A stretch of DNA of 39,552 nt, taken from the NCBI GenBank assembly GCA_946538425.1, contig CAMNGM010000005.1:1-39552 (forward strand), given 5' to 3'. The notes under the pieces were generated by a model. The model did no database searches, was not told where the DNA came from, and saw only the letters and a program-made list of their open reading frames with translations. The position numbers and the translations under genes were made by a program. Of this stretch, positions 1 to 8,581 are shown one piece after another; positions within the stretch are counted from its first letter, which is position 1, and each line of letters starts with the position of its first letter. This stretch comes from an uncultured Bacteroidales bacterium. Its GTDB lineage: Bacteria > Bacteroidota > Bacteroidia > Bacteroidales > UBA932.

Positions 1-56
1 AGAAGTATGTCGCCGACCCGGAGACCTACGACTTCAAGAAGATCCTGAACTGGTAG
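1..56 (+). CDS. 3' end of an unidentified gene
   Basis: The first 56 bases read as the last 17 codons of a gene entering from the left, in the frame starting at base 3. It ends in TAG at 54-56 with a C-terminus ...DPETYDFKKILNW. One base separates this stop from the TTG start of the next gene, so the two are probably cotranscribed. The fragment is too short to name. Given the neighbour, a carbohydrate-metabolism protein is possible, but that is a guess. Confidence 0.6.
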   Translation, partial: KYVADPETYDFKKILNW

Positions 57-57
57 T

Positions 58-1542
58 TTGAAAAAGGTCCTTTACCAGATGCTTCCCCGGCTGTGGGGAA
101 GCGGTAAGTTTGAAAGTGTCGACGCCGCGTCCTTGGAGTACATCCGGGGACTCGGCGTCGATTACATCTGGTACACGGGCGTCATCCGCCACGCCACGCG
201 GAAGAAGGACGAAGGCTGCCGGCCGTCCCATCCCCAGATCGTGAAAGGGGAGGCCGGGTCGCCCTATGCCATCACGGATTACTATGATGTAAATCCTTAT
301 CTGGCAACGGATCCCGATGCCAGGATGGAAGAATTCCTTCAACTGGTGAAACGCACCCATCGGCACGGGATGAAAGTCATTATGGACTTTGTCCCGAACC
401 ACGTGGCGCGGGATTACCGGAGCCACATTCCGGGTGTCCATTCCCTCGGCGAGGACGACGACACCTCCGTGCACTGGGCGCCCGGGAACGACTTCTTCTA
501 TTACCCCGGCGAGCCCCTGCGCCTGCCGGTTCCCTGCGAAGGCCCCGGCTTCTTCGAATTCCCGGCCAAGGCCTCCGGCAACTGCTTCTCCCCTTCGCCC
601 GGCGTCAACGACTGGTACGAGACCATCAAGATCAACTACTGCGACTTCCACACCCGCACCTGGGACAAGATGTACAACATCGTCCACTACTGGGCCCTCA
701 AGGGCGTGGACGGTTTCCGGTGCGACATGGTGGAGCTGGTGCCCCCGCAATTCCTGCAGTGGCTGATCGCGAAGATCAAGCTGGAATTCCCGGACCTCGT
801 CTTCATCGCCGAGGTCTATGAGAAAGAGAAGTACCGGATGTATGTCGACGAGGTGGGCTTCGACCTCCTCTACGACAAGTCCGGCCTGTACGACACCGTC
901 CGCGCCGTCACCTGCGACGGGCTCACGGCCCGGGCGCTGACCTGGAACTGGCAGTTCCTCGGCGACCTCCAGCCCCGGATGCTGGACTTCCTGGAGAACC
1001 ACGACGAGCAGCGCGTAGCCTCCGACTTCTTCGCGGGCAGCGCCGAGGCCGGCTACGCCGCCCTGGGCGTGTCGCTGCTGCTGAACACCGCCCCCTTCAT
1101 GCTCTATTTCGGCCAGGAGGTCGGGGAGCGTGGGATGGACGACGAGCCTTTCAGCGGCGTCAACGGCCGCACCTCCATCTTCGACTGGTGGACCGTGGCG
1201 AGCCTGCAGGCGCTCCGCCAGTACATTGACAATCCGCGCAAAGGCCTGAATGCCAGGCAGAAATCGGTATTGAAGCGTTACCGGGAAGCGCTGGAACTGG
1301 CCAAGCGCCCGGCCTTCGCCGAGGGACGGACCTTCGACCTCTGCTACTGCCAGGGCGAGGGATTCGACCCCGACCGCCACTTCGCCTTCCTCCGTGCCGA
1401 CGAGACCGAAACCTGGCTCGTCGTCGCCAACTTCGGTCCCGCCGCCGACATCACGGTCCGCATCCCGGCCGAGTCGGGCGCGGAGCCCCGCACCGTCGCG
1501 CTGCGCGTGCCGGAAAAGGATTTCGTTGCCAAACAGATTTAG
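58..1542 (+). CDS. Cytoplasmic GH13 alpha-amylase family enzyme
   Basis: 494 aa glycoside hydrolase family 13 protein, expected to act on alpha-1,4/1,6-glucans or maltodextrins inside the cell, since there is no signal peptide. The (beta/alpha)8 barrel motifs are in order: MDFVPNH (residues 109-115, region I), GFRCDM with nucleophile D223 (region II), IAEVYE with acid/base E252 (region III) and ENHDEQ with D316 (region IV). A short all-beta C-terminal domain follows. The start is TTG at 58; it is preferred over the internal ATG eight codons later because family members begin with the same MKKV(I/L)YQ strand. It lies one base after the upstream gene, so translation is probably coupled. Its 3' end overlaps the convergent methyltransferase by 4 bp, the TTAG supplying both stops. 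The exact substrate cannot be read from sequence. Confidence 0.9.
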   Translation: MKKVLYQMLPRLWGSGKFESVDAASLEYIRGLGVDYIWYTGVIRHATRKKDEGCRPSHPQIVKGEAGSPYAITDYYDVNPYLATDPDARMEEFLQLVKRTHRHGMKVIMDFVPNHVARDYRSHIPGVHSLGEDDDTSVHWAPGNDFFYYPGEPLRLPVPCEGPGFFEFPAKASGNCFSPSPGVNDWYETIKINYCDFHTRTWDKMYNIVHYWALKGVDGFRCDMVELVPPQFLQWLIAKIKLEFPDLVFIAEVYEKEKYRMYVDEVGFDLLYDKSGLYDTVRAVTCDGLTARALTWNWQFLGDLQPRMLDFLENHDEQRVASDFFAGSAEAGYAALGVSLLLNTAPFMLYFGQEVGERGMDDEPFSGVNGRTSIFDWWTVASLQALRQYIDNPRKGLNARQKSVLKRYREALELAKRPAFAEGRTFDLCYCQGEGFDPDRHFAFLRADETETWLVVANFGPAADITVRIPAESGAEPRTVALRVPEKDFVAKQI

Positions 1543-2258
1543 CGCCGGCGGAACTCGGCGACGGTGATGGCCGTCGCGATCGCGGCGTTCAGGGACTCGG
1601 AGCCCGGGTCGTCCGCGGGATAGGGCGGGATGAAGAGCCGGTCGCTCACGCAGGCGGCCACGGCCGGCGAAATGCCGTTGGATTCATTGCCGATCACAAT
1701 CACCGAAGGCGCATCCGAACCGCAGTCCAGGGCCTTGGAATAGAGATTGTCCCCATCCAGGAACGTTCCGTACACGTGTCCGCCGCCGGACACCACCCAC
1801 CGGCACAGTTCCGCGATGTCCATCCGGAAGAACGGCACGCGGAAGATGGCGCCCATCGTGGCCTGGACCACCTTGGGATTGTACAGTTCCACAGTGTCGG
1901 GCGAGGCGACGACCCCGTCGATGCCGAACCAGTCCGCCACCCGGAGGATGGTGCCCAGGTTGCCGGGGTCGCGGATGCCGTCCAGGGCCAGGAAAAGCCC
2001 TTCCGATGGCCGGAAGGCGGCGGGGGCCGGCTGCCGGACGACGGCGAGGACCGGAGAAGGGGAGGACAGCATCGACAGCCGGGCCATCGCCTCCTCGCCG
2101 ATCTCGTCCCGGCGGTAGACGGACACGACCTCGAATCCCGATGCCAGCGCCTCGGAAACCATCTTTTCGCCCTCGACCACGAAGAGCCCGGCTTCGTCCC
2201 GGAACTTTTTTTGCGCGAGGGAGCGGACCTGCCGCAGTTCGTTCTTGGAAATGCTCAT
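1539..2258 (-). CDS. TrmH/SpoU-family RNA 2'-O-ribose methyltransferase
   Basis: 239 aa SPOUT-class methyltransferase that moves a methyl group from SAM to a ribose 2'-OH of rRNA or tRNA. An N-terminal substrate-binding domain (about residues 1-85) is followed by the knotted SpoU domain. That domain has motif 1 (DGIRDPGNLGTILR, with N100 and R106), motif 2 (VIGNESNGIS, E192) and motif 3 (PPYPADDPGSESLNAA, N224). The start is ATG at 2258. An in-frame TTG at 2267 lies inside the -7 promoter box and is unlikely to be in the mRNA. Which nucleotide is modified cannot be told; 23S rRNA is usual for two-domain members. Confidence 0.88.
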   Translation of the reverse strand: MSISKNELRQVRSLAQKKFRDEAGLFVVEGEKMVSEALASGFEVVSVYRRDEIGEEAMARLSMLSSPSPVLAVVRQPAPAAFRPSEGLFLALDGIRDPGNLGTILRVADWFGIDGVVASPDTVELYNPKVVQATMGAIFRVPFFRMDIAELCRWVVSGGGHVYGTFLDGDNLYSKALDCGSDAPSVIVIGNESNGISPAVAACVSDRLFIPPYPADDPGSESLNAAIATAITVAEFRRR

Positions 2259-2264
2259 ACCCTG

Positions 2265-2315
2265 CAAAGTTATATATTATTCTTGTCGATTAATAGCGGA
2301 AAAGTGTTAATTTTG
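2265..2315. promoter_or_regulatory. Divergent Bacteroidota promoters for TrmH-family gene and tamL
   Basis: Two -7 boxes of the TAnnTTTG type face away from each other in a 62-bp intergenic stretch. TAACTTTG lies on the minus strand at 2265-2272, ending 6 bases before the methyltransferase ATG. TAATTTTG lies on the plus strand at 2308-2315, ending 5 bases before the tamL ATG. A TTG at 2283-2285 is a plausible -33 element for the plus-strand promoter. Bacteroidota transcription usually starts a few bases after this box, so both mRNAs should have almost no 5' leader. Confidence 0.7.
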
Positions 2316-2320
2316 TAGGA

Positions 2321-4429
2321 ATGAACTGCAAAAACCTCATCCTTCCCGTCCTTGCCGGTCTCCTTGCCACGGGCTGCGCCTCGCAGCGCCTCGCGGAAGG
2401 GGAGTACCGCCTCGCCGGCAACAAGATCAAGGTGGAAGGCAAGCAGATCAGCAGTTCGGAACTCACTTCCTACCTTGCGCAGAAGCCCAGCGCCTTGTTC
2501 CTGGGCATCCGCCGGCCGGGCGCCCCGCTGGTGATCCACGACGAAAGCCAGGTCCGGACCAGCGCCGAAAACATCGTGAACCACCTGGAATACATCGGCT
2601 ACTACGGCTCCCGGGTCCACAGCGAAGTGGAATACAAGCGCAATCGGGCGTACGTGACCTACCACGTCACCCCCGGAAAACGGTACACGATCCGGTCGAT
2701 CGATTTCGAACTCCCGCAGGACGAGGAGTTCCGCAAGGAGTTCGAGACGGACAGGCCCCGCATCACCATCCAGGAAGGCCAGTACCTGGCCGAGTCCACC
2801 CTCGAGGCCGAAACCGTCCGTTCCGCCGAGTTCTTCCGGAACCGCGGCTACTACGGCTTCGACAAGAGCTTCTACTTCTGCGAGGCGGACACGCTTTCGC
2901 ACGACGGAACCGCCGCGTTGACGATGGCCATCCGGGACTATCCCCGCAACGGGTCCCCGGAGGAGGCGAAACCCCACCGGAAGTTCACCATCGGCAAGGT
3001 GACCCTGTCCTACCCGAAGGAAGTCCCCTTCAGGACCTACGTCCTCGAGGAACTGAACGTCCTGCGGCCCGGAATGCCCTACAGCGAAAGGGCCGTCAAC
3101 GCCACCTACTCCCGCCTGTCGAACCTCTCCGTCTTCAACAGCGTGAACGTGACGATGAACCCGGCGTCGGACGAGGTCGTGGACTGCGACATCAACCTGA
3201 CGAACGGCGGCGTCCAGGGCTTCAAGGCGAACCTGGAGGCCTCCGTGAACTCCACCGGCCTGTTCGGCATCTCCCCGCAGCTCAATTATTTCCACAAGAA
3301 TTTCTTCCACGGCGGCGAGCTATTCAACCTGGGTCTGAAAGGCAACTTCCAGTTCAAGACCAAGGACAACGTGCGCGCCACGGAATTCAGCATCTCCAGT
3401 TCCCTCCGCATCCCCAAGCTCATCGGCCTGCCGAACTCCCTGTTCCGCGGCCCGAACCTCCCGCATACGGACCTCACCCTGGGTTTCAGCTACCAGGACC
3501 GTCCGGAGTACAAGCGGACGATGATCACCACGAGCTTCGGCTACACGGGCAACCTCGAGCGGAACTTCTTCTACCAGTTCTTCCCGTTCCAGGCCAACAT
3601 CGTCCGCCTGTTCAAGGTTTCGGACAGTTTCCAGGAGCGCCTTTCCCGGGACCTGTTCCTGTGGAACGCCTATTCGGACCACTTCGATATGGGCGTGGGC
3701 GGAATGTTGTACTACACGACGGACGCTTCGGCCATCCCCAAGCGTTCCTACCGCTACGGCCGCTTCACGTTCGACCTGGCCGGCAACGTCATCAGCCTGT
3801 TCAACTCCGCGATGCCCACCAACCAGTACGGCGAGCATACCATCTGGCAGATCCCGTACGCCCAATACGTGCGCGGGGAGCTGCAGCTGGGCCAGACGCT
3901 CCGCTTCGGCGGCGGGGACACCCAGGCGGTGGCCTTCCGCTTCCTGGTGGGCGCGGGCTACGGCTATGGCAACTCCACCACCGTCCCGTTCGAGAAGCAG
4001 TTCTACGCCGGCGGCGCGAACAGCATGCGCGGCTGGCAGGCCCGCGCCCTGGGCCCGGGCGGCGTCGAACCCTGGACCGAATACTTCCTGATTCCCAGCC
4101 AGACCGGCGAATTCAAGATGGAGGCCAACGTGGAATACCGCTTCCCGGTCGTCTGGAAGCTGGAAGGGGCGCTGTTCGGGGACGTGGGCAACGTGTGGAA
4201 CCTGCGGGGCACGGACATCACGGAAAGAAGCGGCTTCTCCTTCGACTCCATCGCCGCCGACTGGGGCCTGGGCGTCCGCGTGAACCTGGAGTTCATCCTC
4301 GTGCGCATCGACCTGGGCCTCAAGGTGTACGAACCCTGCCGGCCTGCCGACGAACGCCTGATCGGACCCGACCAGTGGCTCAAATCAGGCAACTTCGCCC
4401 TCCACTTCGGTGTGGGCTATCCGTTCTGA
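2321..4429 (+). CDS. tamL: TamA/Omp85-type outer-membrane assembly lipoprotein (TamL-like)
   Basis: 702 aa member of the BamA/TamA (Omp85) superfamily, predicted to help insert or traffic outer-membrane proteins. It starts with a lipoprotein signal whose lipobox ends ATG-C (Cys19), matching the lipidated TamA relatives (TamL) of Bacteroidota rather than signal-peptidase-I BamA. Residues from about 25 to 270 look like POTRA repeats. The rest is a surface-antigen beta-barrel with the lid-loop motif MRGW at 569-572, the counterpart of VRGF/Y. It ends in a short aromatic strand with C-terminal Phe (FGVGYPF), as expected of a beta-signal. The usual partner tamB is not in this window. Its own promoter lies directly upstream. 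Confidence 0.88.
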   Translation: MNCKNLILPVLAGLLATGCASQRLAEGEYRLAGNKIKVEGKQISSSELTSYLAQKPSALFLGIRRPGAPLVIHDESQVRTSAENIVNHLEYIGYYGSRVHSEVEYKRNRAYVTYHVTPGKRYTIRSIDFELPQDEEFRKEFETDRPRITIQEGQYLAESTLEAETVRSAEFFRNRGYYGFDKSFYFCEADTLSHDGTAALTMAIRDYPRNGSPEEAKPHRKFTIGKVTLSYPKEVPFRTYVLEELNVLRPGMPYSERAVNATYSRLSNLSVFNSVNVTMNPASDEVVDCDINLTNGGVQGFKANLEASVNSTGLFGISPQLNYFHKNFFHGGELFNLGLKGNFQFKTKDNVRATEFSISSSLRIPKLIGLPNSLFRGPNLPHTDLTLGFSYQDRPEYKRTMITTSFGYTGNLERNFFYQFFPFQANIVRLFKVSDSFQERLSRDLFLWNAYSDHFDMGVGGMLYYTTDASAIPKRSYRYGRFTFDLAGNVISLFNSAMPTNQYGEHTIWQIPYAQYVRGELQLGQTLRFGGGDTQAVAFRFLVGAGYGYGNSTTVPFEKQFYAGGANSMRGWQARALGPGGVEPWTEYFLIPSQTGEFKMEANVEYRFPVVWKLEGALFGDVGNVWNLRGTDITERSGFSFDSIAADWGLGVRVNLEFILVRIDLGLKVYEPCRPADERLIGPDQWLKSGNFALHFGVGYPF

Positions 4430-4432
4430 TCC

Positions 4433-4540
4433 CATTCTGAGAATAACTCCGGCCGACCTCTCCACTGTCATTCTGAAAAGATCTCCGGCCGACCTCTCCA
4501 CTGTCATTCTGAGGAGGTCCTCCGGACCGACGTGAGAATC
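4433..4540. repeat. 36-bp tandem repeat with terminal hairpin between tamL and rarA
   Basis: A 30-bp unit beginning CTCCGGCCGACC and ending CATTCTGA occurs at 4447-4476 and 4483-4512. That gives a 36-bp period, and a partial copy (CATTCTGA) sits at 4433-4440. The last copy runs into an imperfect inverted repeat: ATTCT near 4506 pairs with AGAAT near 4537, and GGTCC with GGACC between them. This resembles the dispersed TCATTCTGAG...GAATCT elements found between genes in many bacteria. It lies between convergent genes and may serve as a terminator for both. The open frame across it is not considered a gene. Confidence 0.75.
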
Positions 4541-5841
4541 TATTTCTTCCCGTAATACTTCGGCCAGCACGCCTCCAGATAGGCGCGCAGCACGTTCTCG
4601 TGCTTGTTGGGCTGCGGCTCGTAGAAGACGGTGCCCTTGATGGCGTCGGGGAGGAACTCCATATCCGCGAAGTGCCCGGGGTAGTCGTGGGCGTACTTGT
4701 AGCCGTCGCTGTAATTGAGGTCCTTCATCAACTGCGTGGGCGCGTTGCGGATGGGGAGGGGGACCGGGAGGTCGCCTGTCTCCCGGACGAGGGCCAGGGC
4801 GTTTTCCAGGGCCATGTAGGAGCCGTTGCTCTTGGGGGAGGAGGCGAGGTAGACCGTCGTCTCGGCGAGCGGAATCCGGCCTTCGGGCATCCCGATCTTC
4901 GAGACCACCTCAAAGCAGGCGTTCGCCAGCAGGAGCGCGTTCGGATTCGCCAGACCCACGTCCTCGGACGCGGAGAGACACAGCCGGCGGGCGATGAACA
5001 GGGGATCCTCGCCGCCCTCGATCATCCGGGCCAGGTAGTAGACGGCCGCGTTCGGGTCCGACCCGCGGATGCTCTTGATGAAGGCCGAGATGATGTCGTA
5101 GTGCATCTCCCCGTCCTTGTCGTAGATGGCCATGTTCTCCTGGATGCTCTCCGTCACGGACTTGTTGTCGATGACGATGGGGGAGCGGTCCGCGTAGGAG
5201 TCCACCACGATTTCCAGCACGTTCAGCAGCTTGCGGGCGTCCCCGCCGCTGTACCGCATCAGGGCGTCGGTCTCCACGACCTGGATGTCCTTGTCCTTGA
5301 GGAGGACGTCCTCCTTCAGGGCGCGGTCCAGAAGCACCTGTAAATCATTCTTTTCCAATGACTTCAGAACAAAGACCTGGCAGCGGGAGAGGAGGGGGGT
5401 GATGACCTCGAAGGAGGGGTTCTCGGTGGTCGCGCCGATCAGGACGATCGTCCCCGTCTCCACGGCCCCGAGGAGCGCGTCCTGCTGGGCCTTGTTGAAG
5501 CGGTGGATTTCATCGATGAACAGCACCGGCGCCCCGCGCTGGTTGAACAGGCTGTTCGAGCGGGCCTTGTCGAAGACATCCCGGACGTCCTTGACCCCGG
5601 AGGTGACGGCGGACAGGGTGTAGAACTCCCGGTCCATCGTCTGCGCGATGATATGGGCCAGCGTCGTCTTGCCCACGCCCGGAGGCCCCCAGAGGATGAA
5701 GGACGAGAGGTTGCCGCTCTCGATCATCTTCCGCAGGACGCAGCCTTCGCCCACCAGGTGCCGCTGGCCCACATACTGGTCCAGCGACTGCGGACGCATC
5801 CGTTCCGGCAGGGGAGGGAGCATGGTACTGGACGCGGACAT
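4540..5841 (-). CDS. rarA: Replication-associated recombination protein RarA (MgsA), AAA+ ATPase
   Basis: 433 aa clamp-loader-like AAA+ ATPase that acts on stalled replication forks and single-stranded DNA ends. Walker A is GPPGVGKT (52-59, K58). Walker B is LFIDEIHR (D110, E111). Sensor 1 is in GATTENPSF (136-144), followed by the conserved SRCQ with Arg153. The C-terminal half carries the helical tetramerisation region, with the family motif around SPKSNGSYMAL. The ATG at 5841 lies 4 bases after the stop of the upstream GNAT-like gene, so the two form a likely operon. Length and domain order fit the family. Confidence 0.95.
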   Translation of the reverse strand: MSASSTMLPPLPERMRPQSLDQYVGQRHLVGEGCVLRKMIESGNLSSFILWGPPGVGKTTLAHIIAQTMDREFYTLSAVTSGVKDVRDVFDKARSNSLFNQRGAPVLFIDEIHRFNKAQQDALLGAVETGTIVLIGATTENPSFEVITPLLSRCQVFVLKSLEKNDLQVLLDRALKEDVLLKDKDIQVVETDALMRYSGGDARKLLNVLEIVVDSYADRSPIVIDNKSVTESIQENMAIYDKDGEMHYDIISAFIKSIRGSDPNAAVYYLARMIEGGEDPLFIARRLCLSASEDVGLANPNALLLANACFEVVSKIGMPEGRIPLAETTVYLASSPKSNGSYMALENALALVRETGDLPVPLPIRNAPTQLMKDLNYSDGYKYAHDYPGHFADMEFLPDAIKGTVFYEPQPNKHENVLRAYLEACWPKYYGKK

Positions 5842-5845
5842 CGGC

Positions 5846-6979
5846 CTAGATTTCCTTGCTGTAGACGCGCCGACGGCGCTTGAATTCCTTCTGGTACAGG
5901 TTCCAGAGGTTCTGGACGCTGTTGTTGGTCTCCATTTCGGCGTTGGATTCGCCGTACTTGAACCCGCCCTCGATGAGCATCGGGATCAGGTCGTTGAAGA
6001 TGATGGAATGGATGCCCCGGTTCCGGTAATCCGGATCCACGGCGATCATCAGCAGTTCCAGGCCGTCCTCGTGCTTCCAGTAGGTGGACTTGAGGAGATG
6101 CCACCAGCCGAAGGGGAAGAGATAACCGCCGCATTTCTGCGCGGCGCGGGCGACGGAGGGCATCGTCAGGGAGACGCCCACGAGCTTTCCGTCCGCATCC
6201 TCGATGAGGGTGATGTACTTGAGGTCGATCAGGCCCAGGTAGGTATCCACATAATTGTCGATGACATCGTCCGGAAGCACCGTGAAATCGAACAGCTGGC
6301 TGTAGGCCCGGTTGATCAGGTCGAAGATCTTCCGGCCGTAGCCTTCCTTGCGGACCTCGCGCTTGGTGATCCGGCGGATATGGAGGCCGTAGCGTTCCTG
6401 CACGAGGGCGGCGGCGCGGGAAACCTTCTCCGGCACCTTTTCCGGCACGAAGATCCGGTATTCCAGCCAGTCGTTGACCTTGCCCAGCCCCAGGGCCTCG
6501 AAATGGTCCTTGTAGTACGGGTAATTGTATTTGAGGTTGAAGGAGCTGATGTCGTCGAAGCCTTCCACCACGCAGCCCTCGTTGTCAAAGTCCGTGAAGC
6601 CGAGCGGGCCCGAAATCTGGGTCATCCCGTGCTTCTTGCCGAAGGCGACGACCGCATCGACCAGCGCCTTGGAAACCTCCCGGTCGTCGATGAAATCGAT
6701 CCAGCCGAAGCGGACTTCGCGGTGGTCCCAGTCGCGGTTCGCAATGTCGTTGACGATGGCGGCGACCCGGCCGACAATCTCGCCTTTCTCATTGTAAGCC
6801 AAATATTTCTCGCACTTGGCGTATTTTCCCATCGGATTCTTGGCCATATCCAGCGAGGACATCTCGTCCAGGAACAGGCTGGGAACATAATGCGGGCAGT
6901 CCTTATACAGTTTGAGCGGGAATTTCACGAAAGCGCGCAGGTCCTTGCGGCTCTCGACGGTCTTGACGGTTATAGGCAT
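5846..6979 (-). CDS. GNAT-superfamily acyltransferase-like protein, conserved in Bacteroidota
   Basis: 377 aa protein without signal peptide or membrane segments. The C-terminal part has the look of a GNAT acetyl-CoA-binding fold: the stretch LLMIAVDPDYRNRGIHSIIFNDLIP (written here only as a region, about 320-345) contains the R/Q-x-x-G-like loop as YRNRGIHS, followed by an ending rich in Arg/Lys. The N-terminal part (VGRVAAIVND, GPLGFTDFD) matches uncharacterised Bacteroidota GNAT proteins of the same length. The acceptor substrate is unknown. It appears to head an operon with rarA. A TATCTTTG -7 box lies at 7010-7017. Confidence 0.65.
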   Translation of the reverse strand: MPITVKTVESRKDLRAFVKFPLKLYKDCPHYVPSLFLDEMSSLDMAKNPMGKYAKCEKYLAYNEKGEIVGRVAAIVNDIANRDWDHREVRFGWIDFIDDREVSKALVDAVVAFGKKHGMTQISGPLGFTDFDNEGCVVEGFDDISSFNLKYNYPYYKDHFEALGLGKVNDWLEYRIFVPEKVPEKVSRAAALVQERYGLHIRRITKREVRKEGYGRKIFDLINRAYSQLFDFTVLPDDVIDNYVDTYLGLIDLKYITLIEDADGKLVGVSLTMPSVARAAQKCGGYLFPFGWWHLLKSTYWKHEDGLELLMIAVDPDYRNRGIHSIIFNDLIPMLIEGGFKYGESNAEMETNNSVQNLWNLYQKEFKRRRRVYSKEI

Positions 6980-7009
6980 AGGTTTCAGTAACGCATATCA
7001 TATTCAGTG

Positions 7010-7147
7010 CAAAGATAGTCAATTATTTTGAATGTACACCCCTCGCCCATTATTTGTTACACAATTTATATTATGTTAACAAATAGAAAAGGAAAAGCTC
7101 CCCTGCATCCGCAAATTTCCAGAATACGCGAAATTTGAGTAAATTTG
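7010..7147. promoter_or_regulatory. Divergent promoters between GNAT-like gene and rlmD
   Basis: In the 189-bp divergent spacer a TATCTTTG box on the minus strand (7010-7017) serves the GNAT-like gene, and TAAATTTG on the plus strand (7140-7147) serves rlmD. Between them lies an 8-bp inverted repeat, ATTTGTTA at 7052-7059 and TAACAAAT at 7077-7084, separated by 17 bp of AT-rich sequence. It could be a protein-binding site, but nothing links it to a regulator. Confidence 0.6.
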
Positions 7148-7168
7148 TAGGTTAAAGAAAAAAGACGA

Positions 7169-8581
7169 ATGAGCAAAAAGAAAGTCGACCTGAAACTGGA
7201 GAACGTCACCATCGAGGCCGTCGCCGCCGAGGGCAAGGCTTTGACCCACGTGGACGGGATGGTCGTCTTCGTCGATTTCGCCGTCCCGGGCGACGTCGTG
7301 GACATCCAGGTGTTCAGGAAGAAGAAAAACTATATGGAGGGCTTCATCTCGCGGATGATCCAGCCCTCTCCGCACCGGCTCGAAGCATTCTGCGAGCATT
7401 TCGGCGTATGCGGCGGCTGCCGTTGGCAGCCCTTGCCGTACGAGATGCAGCTCGAAGCCAAGCGGCAGCAGGTCTATGACCAGCTCGTCCGGATCGGACA
7501 CCTGGAGGTGCCCGAAATCCGTCCGACACTCCCCTCCCAGCGGACGCAGTTCTATCGTAACAAATTGGAATTCAGCGCTTCCAGTAAGCGTTGGGTACTC
7601 CGTGACGAGGATCCCGATACCATTCCCGAGAACGACCGGATGGGCCTCGGCTTCCACGTAGGCAAGTTCTTCGACAAGGTCCTGGACATCAAAAAATGCT
7701 GGCTCCAGCCGGAACCGTCCAATTCTATCCGCTTGTTTATCAAGCAGTTCTGCATCGACCACGGCTACGAATTCTACGACATCCGGGGCAATGCGGGCTA
7801 TTTCCGCAATATGTTCGTCCGGACGACGGAAGCGGGGTCGGTGATGCTCATCCTCTGCTTCGCCTACGAGGATTCCGCCAGGCGGACCGCCCTGATGGAC
7901 GCCGTGGCGGCCGAATTCCCGCAGATCACCTCCCTCTGGTACGTCATCAACGAGAAGCTGAACGATTCCATCGGCGACCAGTCCCCCGTCCTGTACAGGG
8001 GTGACGAAGCCATCTACGAGGAAATGGAAGGCCTGCGGTTCAAGATCGGCCCGAAATCCTTCTATCAGACGAATTCCCTGCAGGCCTACCGCCTGTACAG
8101 CGTCGCGCGCGATTTCGCCGCCCTCACCGGCAACGAAGTGGTCTATGACCTGTATACAGGCACCGGCACCATCGCCCAGTTCGTTTCCCGGCATGCGTCC
8201 AAGGTCATCGGCATCGAATACGTCCCCGAGGCCATCGAGGACGCCAAGGCCAATGCGGAAGCGAACGGCATCGCGAACTGCGCCTTCTTCGCCGGCGATA
8301 TGAAGGATGTCTTGAACGCGAAGTTCATCGCCAAGCACGGCCGCCCGGACGTCATCATCCTGGACCCGCCGCGCGCGGGCATCCATCCCGACGTGGCGAA
8401 GGTCATCCTGGAGGCGGCCCCCGACCGGATGGTCTACGTGAGCTGCAATCCGGCCTCCCAGGCCCGCGACCTGGCCATCCTCTGCGAAGACTATGAGATT
8501 ACGGCGGTCCAGCCCGTCGACATGTTCCCGCACACGATGCACGTGGAGAACGTGTGCGCACTTAAAAGGAAAGAGAAATGA
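7169..8581 (+). CDS. rlmD: 23S rRNA (uracil-5-)-methyltransferase RlmD
   Basis: 470 aa SAM-dependent m5U methyltransferase of the RlmD/RumA family, expected to modify U1939 of 23S rRNA (E. coli numbering). An N-terminal TRAM domain (about 10-62) is followed by iron-sulphur ligands C75, C81, C84 and C177. The SAM site is DLYTGTGTIAQF, the catalytic motif LDPPRAG, and the nucleophile C426 lies in YVSCNP. Its own -7 box is at 7140-7147. The ATG is preceded by an A-rich leader without a clear Shine-Dalgarno. The stop overlaps the start of the antiporter gene (ATGA), so translation is coupled. Confidence 0.95.
   Translation: MSKKKVDLKLENVTIEAVAAEGKALTHVDGMVVFVDFAVPGDVVDIQVFRKKKNYMEGFISRMIQPSPHRLEAFCEHFGVCGGCRWQPLPYEMQLEAKRQQVYDQLVRIGHLEVPEIRPTLPSQRTQFYRNKLEFSASSKRWVLRDEDPDTIPENDRMGLGFHVGKFFDKVLDIKKCWLQPEPSNSIRLFIKQFCIDHGYEFYDIRGNAGYFRNMFVRTTEAGSVMLILCFAYEDSARRTALMDAVAAEFPQITSLWYVINEKLNDSIGDQSPVLYRGDEAIYEEMEGLRFKIGPKSFYQTNSLQAYRLYSVARDFAALTGNEVVYDLYTGTGTIAQFVSRHASKVIGIEYVPEAIEDAKANAEANGIANCAFFAGDMKDVLNAKFIAKHGRPDVIILDPPRAGIHPDVAKVILEAAPDRMVYVSCNPASQARDLAILCEDYEITAVQPVDMFPHTMHVENVCALKRKEK

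Noticed and set aside
34..1380. Long minus-strand frame opposite the GH13 gene
   Set aside because: Mirror frame of a GC-rich gene, with no domain; all amylase motifs are on the plus strand.
4447..4512. CRISPR-like 36-bp periodicity
   Set aside because: Only two near-identical units directly joined by 6 variable bases, no spacers and no cas genes.
4385..4570. Minus-strand frame with a 12-residue repeat (RMTVERSAG...)
   Set aside because: The repeat is the translated image of the 36-bp DNA repeat between genes; no promoter and the frame overlaps rarA.
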